Assembly (NCBI GenBank): GCA_019914945.1 | Contig: CM034111.1 | Location: 868,001-932,000 of the forward strand | DNA length: 64,000 nucleotides | From: Typha latifolia | Taxonomy: Eukaryota; Streptophyta; Magnoliopsida; Poales; Typhaceae | Direction of reading: 5' to 3' | Part shown: positions 48,854 to 59,235 of the stretch, piece after piece | Numbering within the stretch: position 1 is the stretch's first letter | How the letters are laid out: each line of letters opens with the position of its first letter | The notes under the pieces: generated by a model | The model's input: the letters and a program-made list of their open reading frames with translations, nothing else | Told to the model about the DNA's origin: nothing | The model's database searches: none | Program-made: the position numbers and the translations under genes

Positions 48854-50163
48854 ACTTGTGGATTTTATTTTTAGGTTTCGAGATGACATTGACATCGTTT
48901 TCTTGAATTTAGTACATAATCATACATAATAATACAAGGGTATGAAATAAGTGTTCTTTTAACTATTGGTTGTTTGATGTTTTCTCTATTATCAGTTTCA
49001 TGTTAACGATTAAAGAAAGAGATTTTTATAAATGACATTCCTATATTTTACTTATTTTATAATTTATATTCTGTTTTTGAGAATTTTATAACTGACTCAT
49101 CCTTTTTTTCTCTATAATTCTCATTTAATATCTGAATTAACTTAGACGGTACTAAAAAATAAATATTTTTATTATAATATATAAAATAATTTATAAATAT
49201 CTAAATTACTCATGTCTTATTTATTTGTTTCTCTTTCCAAAGAAGAAGAAAAATGAGAAGGAGAAAAATGACGAAAGGTGGTGGCGATGACAGTGACCAC
49301 GATGATGGTAGATGAGTTAATTGAGAAAGACGGTGAAAGGATATCGAAAGTGAGAGAATATTAGATGCATTTTAGTGAATTGGTCGGTTAAAATAACATC
49401 ATAATATTAAATAAGAATTATAGAGAAAAATAAAGGGTCAGTTTATAATATCTTTAAAAATAAGATGTGAATATATAAAATAGATAAAATATTCGGTGTG
49501 ATTTATAAAAATCTCTTAAAAAATTACTATTTCTGAATAGGACCCATTACAGTTAACAGAATTAAAGGAAAACACTCAATGTAATATATATATATATATA
49601 TGTAGCGTCATTAACAATTACGCCACGCATCTATCTATGTATCATCCGATGATAGCAGAGTTAACCAGAAACTACGATAGAAGCCAAGTGGCCGAACACG
49701 GTTCAAAAGGAAGAACCAAATCTCGACTTTTCCCCTTTTCTTTAGAATCTAATCCTCAAATCTTTTCTGGAAGTTGTAACTTCACAAGCATTGTTGGAAG
49801 CTTGCACACACATTAATGCCAACTATCCTGATGACTCGTTCTTGCTTCCATTCCACTCCACTCAATCGGAATAGGAGAGCCCAATCCCCAGCTAAATTAA
49901 AAGAAATTTTACAAATCACACCCTCCATTTTGTGCTTATTATTTTCTTATGCCGGTGTTCCACCCTACTGTAAACTATAATAAAAGCAGAATCCAGGTTG
50001 TGATTCCTAAATTTCCCTCGACTCAAACAGAGTATATTAATATGCCTTGTAGCTTTAAGCAAAGAGCCTACCCCGCTCTCCACTATCCTCGGCTCTCTCT
50101 CTCTCTCTCTCTCATATTCCTTTCTCTGGGAGCTTCTTTTTCTTCCAACTCCGAGCTTTAATA
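48854..50163. other. Intergenic DNA and caleosin promoter
   Basis: Contains the long-TIR element at 49017-49517, an (AT)n tract near 49588-49601 and, next to the caleosin start, a (CT)n run in the leader (about 50094-50113). No additional gene seen. Confidence 0.4.
49017..49517. mobile_element. Non-autonomous DNA transposon with long terminal inverted repeats
   Basis: The first about 140 bases (AAGAGATTTTTATAAATGAC onwards) match the reverse complement of the last about 140 bases (ending GATTTATAAAAATCTCTT), with mismatches spread along the arms. Both arms contain TTTCTCTATAATTCT followed by ATTTAATAT. The internal region of about 220 bases is purine-rich (GAAGAAGAAAAATGAGAAGG) and non-coding. 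No clear target duplication was found, so the superfamily (MULE-like or other) is open. A diverged relative lies at 29128-29413. Confidence 0.75.
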
Positions 50164-51594
50164 ATGGCGTCGTCTTCCGCTCATGGTATGTTTCCTTTCT
50201 TTTGAAACCATACAGATAGATAGACAGATCGATAGATGAGATAACTTTACTCGATTTTTGTAGAAGGGAAAGAAGAGGAGATGGATGGATGTTTTTCCTT
50301 ATGAGATAACTTTATTCGATTTTTGCAGAAGGGAAAGAAGAGGCGATGGATATGTACGCCGGCGATCTGACTCCACTCCAAAAGCACGTAGCCTTCTTCG
50401 ATAGGAATAAAGATGGCATCATTTATCCCCGGGAGACGTACCAAGGTTAAGACTAGTTACTATTTAGTGCTGGCTAATTTGGCGAATAATTAGACTATAA
50501 TTATTGGCTTTTACTTGTTAGGGTTTCGTGCCATCGGGTGTGGCGTTGCGTTATCCGCTGGGAGTGCTCTGCTCATCAATGGCTTCCTCGCCCCCAAAAC
50601 TCGCATCGTTCTCTCTCTCTCTCTCTTGCTCTAAATTTTTGGTTGTTTTAAAAAGTGCACTTAGTTCACTACTAGAAGATTCTTACTTGAGTTAGTGATC
50701 TCCATTAATGATCCAAAAAGATTAAGAGAAAGTTACTAAAATAATTCATTCCTCTTAGTAGTCCTTTATTTATCGAATGCAGGGAAAATTCACATCACCA
50801 AGTCTTCCCATTTATGTGAAGAACATTAGTAAAGGGAAACATGGAAGTGATTCGGGTGTTTACGACACCGAGGGAAGGTAAAATTTCATTCTCATTACAT
50901 GATTAAATAGTTGTAATGCGTTTCCAATGTATGAATCGTGAGTTAGCAATAAAACTTGGAGACTAGTAATTTACAAGGTAAATTATGGTTTATCCTCTGC
51001 CTATGATTTGGGTCGATTTCGATTCCTATGATCCAAATCATAGTAGTTTATTGCTGCTAATGTTTTCTGACATAAGTAATTCACTGAATGACTAAATTAC
51101 TTCTACAATTCTCAGATTAAGCTAAATCACGGCACGGTAAACTGTCATTTACTCTAATTAATATGTGAGGATAAACTTAGGCAAAAGATATCTCATTAAT
51201 TAACCTCTTGAATTCATCTTCTTGTAGGTTTGTTCCTGAAAAGTTTGAAGAGATATTTAAGAAGCATGCTCACACCAATCCCAATGGATTGACATCAAAA
51301 GAGTTAGAGGAGATGCTTAAAGCTAATCGCACTCCAAAAGACTACAGCTCATGGTAATTAATCTTGTTCTTAGAGAAGTTATATAATAAAACCAGAAGGT
51401 TAAAATTATTCATTTGATTCCTTTTTGTTGTGATCCATTGCAGGATCGCTAGCTCGACCGAGTGGAAGCTCCTTTTCTCTCTGTGCAAGGATAAAGATGG
51501 ATTACTTCACAAGGACACCATTAGAGCTGTTTATGATGGAAGCTTATTTCTCAAACTGGAGGAGGAGAGGAAATTAAATCAAAAGAAAGCATGA
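50164..51594 (+). CDS. Caleosin / peroxygenase
   Basis: Six exons (50164-50185, 50329-50445, 50522-50607, 50783-50877, 51228-51353, 51444-51594) give 198 residues. Caleosins are Ca2+- and haem-binding peroxygenases of lipid droplets and ER that oxygenate unsaturated lipids in oxylipin and stress responses. The single N-terminal EF-hand is [14 protein letters not shown], and the start of the hydrophobic hairpin is [18 protein letters not shown]. The conserved [20 protein letters not shown] and [14 protein letters not shown] follow. C-terminal sequence includes [17 protein letters not shown] and ALYDG-like AVYDGSLF. The shorter acidic N-terminus suits a peroxygenase 4/5-type member. The intron 3 donor (ATC then GTTCTCTCTC) is weak but keeps phase. 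A 65-bp duplication has copied the exon 2 acceptor upstream. Confidence 0.92.
50236..50352 (+). repeat. 65-bp tandem duplication spanning a splice acceptor
   Basis: ATGAGATAACTTTA then TCGATTTTTG(T/C)AGAAGGGAAAG occurs at 50236 and 50301, period 65. The second copy includes the used acceptor (exon 2 from 50329). The first copy carries a cryptic acceptor (TTTTTGTAG, exon from 50264). Confidence 0.93.
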
Positions 51595-53325
51595 GATGAT
51601 AGATTTTATAGTTTTTATACGACATATTTATGAATGTAAACATATTGTGTAGAGTGTATCTTAGTGCAATATAAATTATTGTGAAATATATTGTTCAGGT
51701 TTGGTAAGCAAATTAACTTACTAGTAATGAAGCATATGATGTAAATCATTTCTGCAAATATACCTGAAAGGATTGGAGTATATAAACAGTGAGGAACACA
51801 TAACTCTATCTAACATACAAATAAAATTAGGAGATAGGAGTGAGAACTGGTCGGATTTAATCTGAACCCATTTGATTCTGCGTTCGAACTTTGACAGATA
51901 TAGATTGAGATTTTATATTAGTCTTGATATTCAAATTTATTTTTGTACTTGAATAATATGTGCAGATGTATATATGGGTTGAAGAATAGTACCCGAATCA
52001 ATATACTAACTTAGAGCCTAATATTCATATATATTCAGTTATTCAGATTGTGATATATATATATATATATATATATAATAATTATATCATACATTTTTAC
52101 CGATTTTTATATCCAAATTCATGCCTGAAAATAAAAGATACATATATAATTTTATATTATCTGACCTCTAACTAATCCATTTTCGCTCGTACTAGTAGAT
52201 CATATATAAATTAGTTTTTTTTTTTTTTTTTTACGTTATGGTATGTACAATTTAATTATAATAGGGCATATAGGTGATATTCTTTTAATGTTACTTCTTA
52301 TAGAACACGGCATTAAATTAAGGAGTAAGCATTGAATAATATAACGATAAGGATAGGCCAATCTTTCAATTAAGCCCCTCTGTTTTTTAGCTCAATATAT
52401 TCCGGAATGTTTTCAGATAAACTTGGACCAGTATAGATGCTATGCAAAACCACAAGAGGGATTAATTGCTGGACTAAAGATAAAAAAAAGTGTCAAATTT
52501 AAGTCAAGAAGATATAATTTCACAGCTTTAGGCTCTATGGACAACAAAGTACACTTAATCCATTTGCTAATTAATCCAATGAAAAAATTATGGAGAAAAA
52601 ACTCCATATCTTGCCTTAATTTTTTAAGAGAAAATGAGGGCTGAGCTCCTCAATTGAAATTTATTAGTAGGAAAAGATTACAAATTATAAATAGTGGCAA
52701 AAGAAGAGAATTCTATAGAAGGTTTTGCCAGGTAAAAAATATATTTGAGGCGTTAAAAAAGATAGAAGTATACGTATCCATAGTAAAGCGTGAATAATAA
52801 TAAAAATAAAAATAAATAATATTTTTGATAAATTTCTCCAATTAAATTTTGATAAGAAGTATATGTGAACGGTCCCCACAAATAATTATATTTCTCTTTT
52901 GTTTTCTTTTCTCGTGCAAATTTTGATAAAAAAAAATTATTTTAAAAAACATCAGAGGGTGGATCAAGCCACACCCTACTAACCCGGTTTGACGGGGGTA
53001 TAACTACTAGCTAAGTTGTTACCCACGCTAGTGTAACAGGCTTTAATTACAGTAGAGCCCTTAAATACAATACATCTAAGACATTCGTTAATGAGAGATT
53101 AAGAGGAGCTAATTCCTATTTTATTTAATGCTTTTTTAAAATTTTGATAAAAATTATTTTTTTAAAATTATTTTTTTTTTAAAAGAAGAAGGATAATTGA
53201 CCATTGTTTGTTCCAATAATTTGAACTTTTTATTTTTTGCTTCAAATCCAAGTAGCTTTTTCCAGTTTAATTAAAGAACATTGCTAAAAGGATTCCACTT
53301 CACGTACCTTAAACTTTTCCTCCCA
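51595..53325. other. Intergenic, very AT-rich
   Basis: Caleosin 3' UTR, then AT-rich DNA with (AT)n near 52055-52076 and long T or A runs. Phrases such as CGGATTTAATCTGAACCC (51854 on) resemble decayed retroelement sequence but cannot be assigned. No gene. Confidence 0.4.
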
Positions 53326-53332
53326 TATAAAT
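53326..53332 (+). promoter_or_regulatory. TATA box of the plasmodesmata protein gene
   Basis: TATAAAT lies 87 bases before the ATG at 53419. It places the transcription start downstream of another in-frame ATG (53281), so 53419 is the likely start. Confidence 0.6.
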
Positions 53333-53418
53333 ATGCATATATATCCCTTAATTTCCTTCTATTAGAACTCCCCTTCTACTTCTCCTCCTCCTTCTCAAGC
53401 TCCAGAAAAGAACGAGAT

Positions 53419-55456
53419 ATGACTTCTTTTCATCTCCTTTTTACTCTCCTACTAGTTCCCTTACTCTCGTCGACGTCGAGGGTTATTTTGGTCATTGGCG
53501 CCGACGACTACAACGGCTTCGTCTACGCCGGCTGCTCCCAGCCGCGGTACGACGCCGGCTCCGCCTACGAGTACAGTGTCGATTCCGTCCTCACCTCCCT
53601 CACCAACGCCGCCGACTTCACCTCCTACGCCAACTTCTCCTCCCCTTCTCCGCCGCTCGTGTCCGGGCTCCTCCAGTGCCGCTCCGACCTCCCCCTCTCT
53701 GCCTGCGACTCCTGCGTCCGCTCCGCCCTCTCCCAGCTCTCCACCCTCTGCCCATTCGCCGCCGGCGCCGCCGTGCAGCTCCGCGCATGCTTCATCCGCT
53801 ACGGCAACGACTCCTTCCTCGGCAAGCCCGACAACACGCTCCTCTACAAGAAATGCTCCGCCGACCAGGGCAGCGGCGGAGGCGGCGGACCCGACGGATC
53901 GGTGTCCTTCATCGGGATGCGTGACGCCGCCGTAGGCTCTCTCGTCGGCGGCGCGTACCGGGTCGGCGGGGCGGGGTACGTCCAGGCCATGTCGCAGTGC
54001 GTGGGGGACCTCAGCGCCAAGGCTTGCTCCGACTGCGTGTCGACGGCGGCGGGCCAGCTCAAGGCAGCGTGCAGCTCCTCGGCGTCCGGGGAGGTCTACC
54101 TTGGGAAGTGCTACGCCAGGTACTGGTCCTACAACGGCGGTTACTCTCCCTCTCACGTCGGACACGGTAAGCTCTTGCTTATCCTCACCTCTTAATTTCT
54201 TCTGCCTTTTTCTTTCTTTTTTCCTAAAAATACCTCTTTAAACAAAATCACTATTTATGTGTATATATGAGTTTTAGTTTCACCATGCTATCGAATGTAC
54301 GCTAAGGCATCACTCGATCAAACAATTTAACATCTTTTCATGCAAAAAAAAAAGGTCGTTAAATTTTTAGGGCATATATATATATACGTGACTTTAGAGG
54401 GGTATTCACACAAAACATAGTATATTTTTTTAGAGATATTATGGTGGACAAATTATACGTTATTTATGGATTTGGCTGTAGACTTTTGTTGTTAGGTGTA
54501 GTCTTGAAAGGTTGAGCTTATCTGGTGACGTAGATACAAAATGATAGCATATGATTTATTAGGAGACTCAAGGTTTACTTGATGAGAAAATATTAATAAG
54601 TGTGAGGAGTTGGGATTAATATAAATAATTTGGTCTCTATCAGTCAAAAGTCAATCTTCATTAAATTTATAACTACATAACTTAATTCGATTAATTTGAG
54701 TATTGTAGATGCAATGATCCATGGGTAATGCAAAACGAAACGAATGAGATAATTCTCAAGGTTAGGTAATGAGGACTTAAAATATATCTGCATACAAGCT
54801 CATTCATTTGGTACAAGCAACATTTGCACAAAAGCATTATCAATTTCTTACATGAAAAGATTAAATATATTCTTAGTATAAAATGATAATTAATTTTTTC
54901 ATGGCATATAAATTTTTTTTTTTTTTGGCTTAGAAGTCTTACAAGCTGTAATGAGATGGCTATATATATATATATTTATATCTAATACTTCCAAAGTTTG
55001 CCCATTAATTGATTCACTCAAATATTCGACATAGTTTGGTGGCCAACTAGCCATGCAACTTTACCCTATCTCTAGAATATCCTCATCTAAGTATAAAATA
55101 TAAAAAGAAACAAGCAACTTTGGCTAAGGCCAAGTAGTAAGGACACTGGCTTATTGTAAAGGAGACCTAAAGCTAAATGAATCAAAAGTTCTTCCTTTTT
55201 AGCTTTTTGATCTTTTGAATCTTAATTACCTTTAAATATTTTAAGACTAGTTCCCTTTTTTTTTCCTTGTAGGAGATCAAGCTGGGAAAACTCTTGCAAT
55301 TATAATTGGGCTCATGGCCGGAGTTGCCCTCATAATTGTCTTCCTCTCCTTCATCAGAAGAGCTGGAAATGGTGAGGATTAAGCTTTATGCATTTGTTCT
55401 TGAATTGTTTACCTTCTCTAACTTTTTTTTTAATGTAATTAATTGCAGGTAAATAA
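53419..55456 (+). CDS. Plasmodesmata-located protein (PDLP), double DUF26 receptor-like protein
   Basis: Three exons (53419-54166, 55273-55371, 55449-55456) give 284 residues. PDLPs are type I membrane proteins at plasmodesmata that regulate cell-to-cell trafficking and callose deposition. A signal peptide (MTSFHLLFTLLLVPLLSS) is followed by two extracellular DUF26 (Gnk2-homology) domains, each with the C-X8-C-X2-C motif: CRSDLPLSACDSCV and CVGDLSAKACSDCV. A Gly-rich linker (SGGGGGPDG) separates them. The single transmembrane helix is TLAIIIGLMAGVALIIVFLS, with a very short tail (FIRRAGNGK). There is no kinase domain, which separates it from CRKs. It looks closest to the PDLP6-8 group. The last exon contributes only two residues before TAA. 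Directly after that stop the same frame stays open for 84 more codons. Confidence 0.93.
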
Positions 55457-55459
55457 GAA

Positions 55460-55714
55460 ATGGCAAATGTGGTCAATAACTTCTCTGTTATTGGGTCTTT
55501 GGCAATTGCTCTTTGTTACTTTTACTTTACTTTACTTCTCTTTATCTTTTGGGAGATCCTTTTTGAATTGTTCATTAAAAGAAGAGGGCCCTTTTTGGAA
55601 GAGTGGAGGAGGGACTGGAAAGAAGTGATAGAGGAGGTGCATGCTTCATTGAAGTACTGGGAAAAAGAAGAAGAAGAAAGACAAGATTCCAGCTCTACCC
55701 CACGTATGGGATGA
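55460..55714 (+). other. In-frame downstream ORF after the PDLP stop, possible alternative tail or small membrane protein
   Basis: This 84-codon ORF starts three bases after the PDLP stop, in the same frame, with a good start context (G at -3, G at +4). It encodes a hydrophobic helix (LAIALCYFYFTLLLFIFWEI) then a charged, probably helical tail (RRGPFLEEWRRDWKEVIEEV and on to KYWEKEEEERQDSSS). If splicing used the AG at 55456-55457 (AAATAAG) instead of 55447-55448, nine bases later, the stop would be skipped and this tail fused to PDLP after RRAGN. No family is recognised. It may be an alternative C-terminus, a downstream cistron or a chance frame. Confidence 0.4.
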
Positions 55715-56773
55715 TCATTTATGTATTAATTAGCTACATATAAATTGTTTCCTTGTAATTGTTCATGGCTAAAATAAATTATGAAACTTTCTCCAGGGTT
55801 ATCAACTTATCATGTGTGCATGATGGACTTTGTCTCTTTAGGTGGTCATTTCTGAGACACATCAATGGATGATGAGGTGGATTCATGTACATGTTGTCTA
55901 AGTTAAGGAGGGTGTGCTTTGTTTATTAAAAGCAAATGGTATCCTTCCCTCTCACCTACTCAATTATTTCAAGCTTATCACTTAACTGCAGGTAGTTATG
56001 CAATTAGGAAGGTAACAGGATCAATGCTTTATGATCCCTGTGGGCCATCTTGTTTGCCAATGGGATTCAAAAATACAATGTTATGATATAAACCACCAAC
56101 AAATATAGTTCAATTCCATTCTCCACTTGCTGGTTATTCTTCTACTAGTCTCCTAAAGCTAGAAGTTTCTGATGTAGAATAATACATTGCATTCTATCTA
56201 ACTAGTATTTCTTATGATCTATTTTAACCTGTGCAGTAGTAAAGCCAAGCTTTTAGCTAACTATCAGAATTAGCACTCAATGGGCTAATCAGTTAGCAAC
56301 AAGAAAACAAAAGGATAAGTGAAGCAAAAGCATAGCTTTTGAAAAAAAAAGAAGAAATGGTGTGGTGGGCCTAACACCATTGTACTCCCCTTCATGATCA
56401 AGGTGTCAAAGACATTAACATAAACCAAAGTTGCAGACCACCAAATAGTTCTATAAAAGAAAGATAACACAAACTGCAAGACTACAGCAGGAGGTCACCA
56501 ATCCACTTTGCTACTTTTTTTTTTAAAATTTACTTTGCTGCTTTAGCTCTAGTGTTTTGACTTTTAATGTGGGGGTTGCTCCTTTTGTTCCTTTCAAATC
56601 ATAGGGAAGAAGAAGGAACTAGCAAGTTCAAGATATGTTTATCTCTAGAAGTAGCAGTAATTTATACTATTGAAGCCATTAGTGCCTAGCACTCTCAATA
56701 GGCGATGAGCCCAGAATAGCTCAAAGTTGTAGAAGGACTAACCACTCCACTTTGACTTAGTAGTAACTTTCTG

Positions 56774-56825
<52 letters not shown>

Positions 56826-57634
56826 AATACTTTAATATCCCTTATAAAATTATAATCTAAATTTAACTTGCATGATAGACGGTTTTTATACTCAATACCG
56901 ATTTTTTGAGCCGGTTCTAAAAGCATGTTATATAAAAAAAAACATATTAGTTAAAAAAATTTAATTATGCGAGCTTAACTTTCGGATTATATATTATTTT
57001 CTTCCGTTAAGATTTATCTTATATATCATTGTGATAGATATTATTATTATATGATATATTATTTAGTACTAAATAATTTAAATTTAATTATTTGGAGATA
57101 AACTTCTATTTAAATATGACTTATTAAATTTTATTTTAAACTATTGAAAGATATATGTAAATAAAAAAAATTAATCAAAGAGATAAAATTTAATTAAATT
57201 TTCATGATTTGATTATAAAAAGACATCAATATACTTATGTTGATATATTAATATAATATAATTATCAAAAAAATAATATGCTAAGGTAATTTATTTAAAT
57301 AATTATTATTATTTATTAAACCAATAATATTTTTTAATTTTTTTTGCATTCTTATTATACCAACGATCTTAAACGTTAAATCTTTATTAAATTAATTAAT
57401 AAATAATTAACTCTAGATAAGAAAGAACGCTCATATAGTCATATAGACAAATACTTGTGGATCTTGGGGTAGATCATACCTTGATGGATAGACAGATAGT
57501 GTACCTATCTGTGGCCCAGCCTACTAAACTACTATAGAAACGTTGCATTGAGATTCACAAGCATGAGTGAATCACGAGGCACCATGTTGGGCTTCTTCGT
57601 TACATAGCCTGGCCCAGAAGTTGTCAGATATCGC
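55715..57634. other. PDLP 3' flank and intergenic DNA
   Basis: Mostly AT-rich. It holds a long (AT)n tract near 56776-56822 and extremely AT-rich sequence at 56930-57420. No gene-like frame. Confidence 0.4.
56776..56822. repeat. (AT)n microsatellite
   Basis: About 22 uninterrupted AT dinucleotides. Confidence 0.95.
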
Positions 57635-57647
57635 TTCGAGAAGCTTC
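57635..57647 (+). promoter_or_regulatory. Heat-shock element upstream of the peroxisomal sHSP
   Basis: TTCGAGAAGCTTC is a perfect three-unit HSE (TTC-nn-GAA-nn-TTC), 88 bases before the ATG. This is where heat-shock factor trimers bind sHSP promoters. Confidence 0.75.
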
Positions 57648-57734
57648 AATCCTCTTCCCGGCTTCTCCAGAACCTCGTCGTCTACTAAATTCCATCGAAT
57701 CCCAATCCACGCACTACTGCACTACTCCAATTTA

Positions 57735-58232
57735 ATGGCGGACGTTTTCTTCGGCAATCCGTTCCGCCGCCTCGTGTGGAGCCCTCCGGTCCTCCGCGAA
57801 TGGCACGGATCCGCCGCCGGCTCCATGGACTGGATCGAGACCTCCTCCTCCCACCTTATCAAGATCAACGTCCCAGGTACAGCCAGCCCTTTTCCCCACC
57901 TCCTGCCTCCCCTTCTTCATCCTCCTCTACAGTTCTACTAATGATTTTAGTTTCTAGGACTTGGGAGGGAGGAGATCAAAGTCCAGCTCGAGGAGGGCAA
58001 CGTGCTTAGCATTAGAGGCGAGGCGAAGGAGGAGACCCCCAAGGATGCGGTGTGGCACGTGGCGGAGAGGGGGAAAGGGGAGTTCGCGAGGGAGGTCGCG
58101 TTGCCGGATCACGTTCGGGCGGATCAGATTAAGGCCCAGGTGGAGAATGGTGTACTCACCGTTGTGATCCCGAAGGAGCCCATCCCGGCGAAGCCCAAGC
58201 CCAGGACTATTACCGTCTCTAGCAAGCTGTGA
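57735..58232 (+). CDS. Peroxisomal small heat-shock protein (HSP15.7-type, HSP20 family)
   Basis: Two exons (57735-57876, 57958-58232) give 138 residues. This ATP-independent chaperone holds unfolding proteins in the peroxisome matrix. The alpha-crystallin domain starts at SMDWIETSSSHLIKINVPG, continues LGREEIKVQLEEGNVLSIRG, and contains the conserved consensus II region ENGVLTVVIPKE. The protein ends in SKL, a canonical PTS1 peroxisomal signal, which identifies the Arabidopsis HSP15.7 class. The N-terminal arm is short (MADVFFGNPFRRLVWSP). The single intron in the alpha-crystallin domain is unlike the intronless cytosolic class I genes. A perfect HSE lies 88 bases upstream, so heat induction is expected. 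Confidence 0.95.
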
Positions 58233-58839
58233 ATCTACGGACAGAGAATAAGAGATAGATAGATAAGGTTGGGGTTAGAATAAATCGAAACGTGTGTTGT
58301 AATGCTTATGTATGTAAATCTTGGATCTCATCCACAAGGAATCGATTATAAGTGCGAGTGCACTTCACAACTTCACCATGCAAACATCGTTAAATCAACA
58401 AGTTTGTGTGTAACTGAATTGAAATTAAAAAAAATCTCAAGTAAATTATCTTAAACAAATAGTATTCGTCATTTTATATTCCAATCTTCGTAACGAAGCA
58501 AAGTAGTGTTAAAATTTTTCATCAGAAAGAAAAAGTTAGTGTTAAAATTAAACGCGTCCTTTTGACTCAAATGTTCTGTCAAAATTCTCCAGCCTGCAAA
58601 GCCCAAGCCCAAGCCCAAGACTCAACGGCGGATCTGTGTACACATACCGTTACGATTCGTGCCACGTGCTGATCGGACAATGAGCCAAACGATCTGAACC
58701 CACCTACGAGGCACCGACCCCAACTTTCCCCATTAAAACTAGCCGACCCTCCCTTCTTTCTCCACTTCTCCCTCTCCCAAATCGACGACCTCTTCTCCCC
58801 TGAAGTTAGGGTTAAGCTTCACCTCGATCTATCTCCCCG
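58233..58839. other. sHSP 3' UTR and BAP31-like promoter
   Basis: No coding signal. The last part (58740-58839) is pyrimidine-rich, as plant leaders often are. Confidence 0.4.
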
Positions 58840-59235
58840 ATGGCCTTGGAGTGGGTTGTACTCGGCTACGCTGCCGGCGCGGAGGCGATCATGCTCCTCC
58901 TCCTTACTCTGCCCGGCTTCGACGGCCTCCGCCGCGGCATGATCGCGGCGGTGCGCAGCGCCCTGAAGCCGATGCTTTCGGTTATACCCTTCTGCCTCTT
59001 CTTGCTCCTGGACATCTACTGGAAGTACGAGACGCGTCCCACCTGCGATCAGGAGCACGCGTGCACGCCGGCCGAGCACCTCCGTCACCAGAAATCCATC
59101 ATGAAGAGCCAGCGAAACGCCCTCCTCATCGCCGCCGCGCTGATCCTCTACTGGCTCCTCTTCTCTGTCACCTCCCTCGTCGTCCGGCTCGAGCAGCTCA
59201 ACCAGCGCGTGGAGAAGCTTAAGCGCCAGGAGTGA
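58840..59235 (+). CDS. BAP31/BAP29-like ER membrane protein, short plant form
   Basis: A single-exon gene of 131 residues. BAP31 family proteins are multi-pass ER proteins involved in export and quality control of membrane proteins. The sequence has three hydrophobic segments: about residues 5-25 (WVVLGYAAGAEAIMLLLL), 44-60 (MLSVIPFCLFLLLDIYW) and 92-115 (LLIAAALILYWLLFSVTSLV). Between them is the family region YWKYETRPTCDQEHACTPAE then HLRHQKSIMKSQRN. A short coiled-coil follows (RLEQLNQRVEKLKRQE). It lacks the long C-terminal coiled coil and KKXX signal of full-length BAP31, like the small plant paralogues. The high GC content is typical of monocot single-exon genes. Confidence 0.85.
   Translation: MALEWVVLGYAAGAEAIMLLLLTLPGFDGLRRGMIAAVRSALKPMLSVIPFCLFLLLDIYWKYETRPTCDQEHACTPAEHLRHQKSIMKSQRNALLIAAALILYWLLFSVTSLVVRLEQLNQRVEKLKRQE

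Noticed and set aside
53461..54165. Minus-strand 234-codon frame opposite the PDLP exon
   Set aside because: High GC of the sense exon suppresses stops on the other strand. The sense frame has a signal peptide, DUF26 cysteines and correct splicing.
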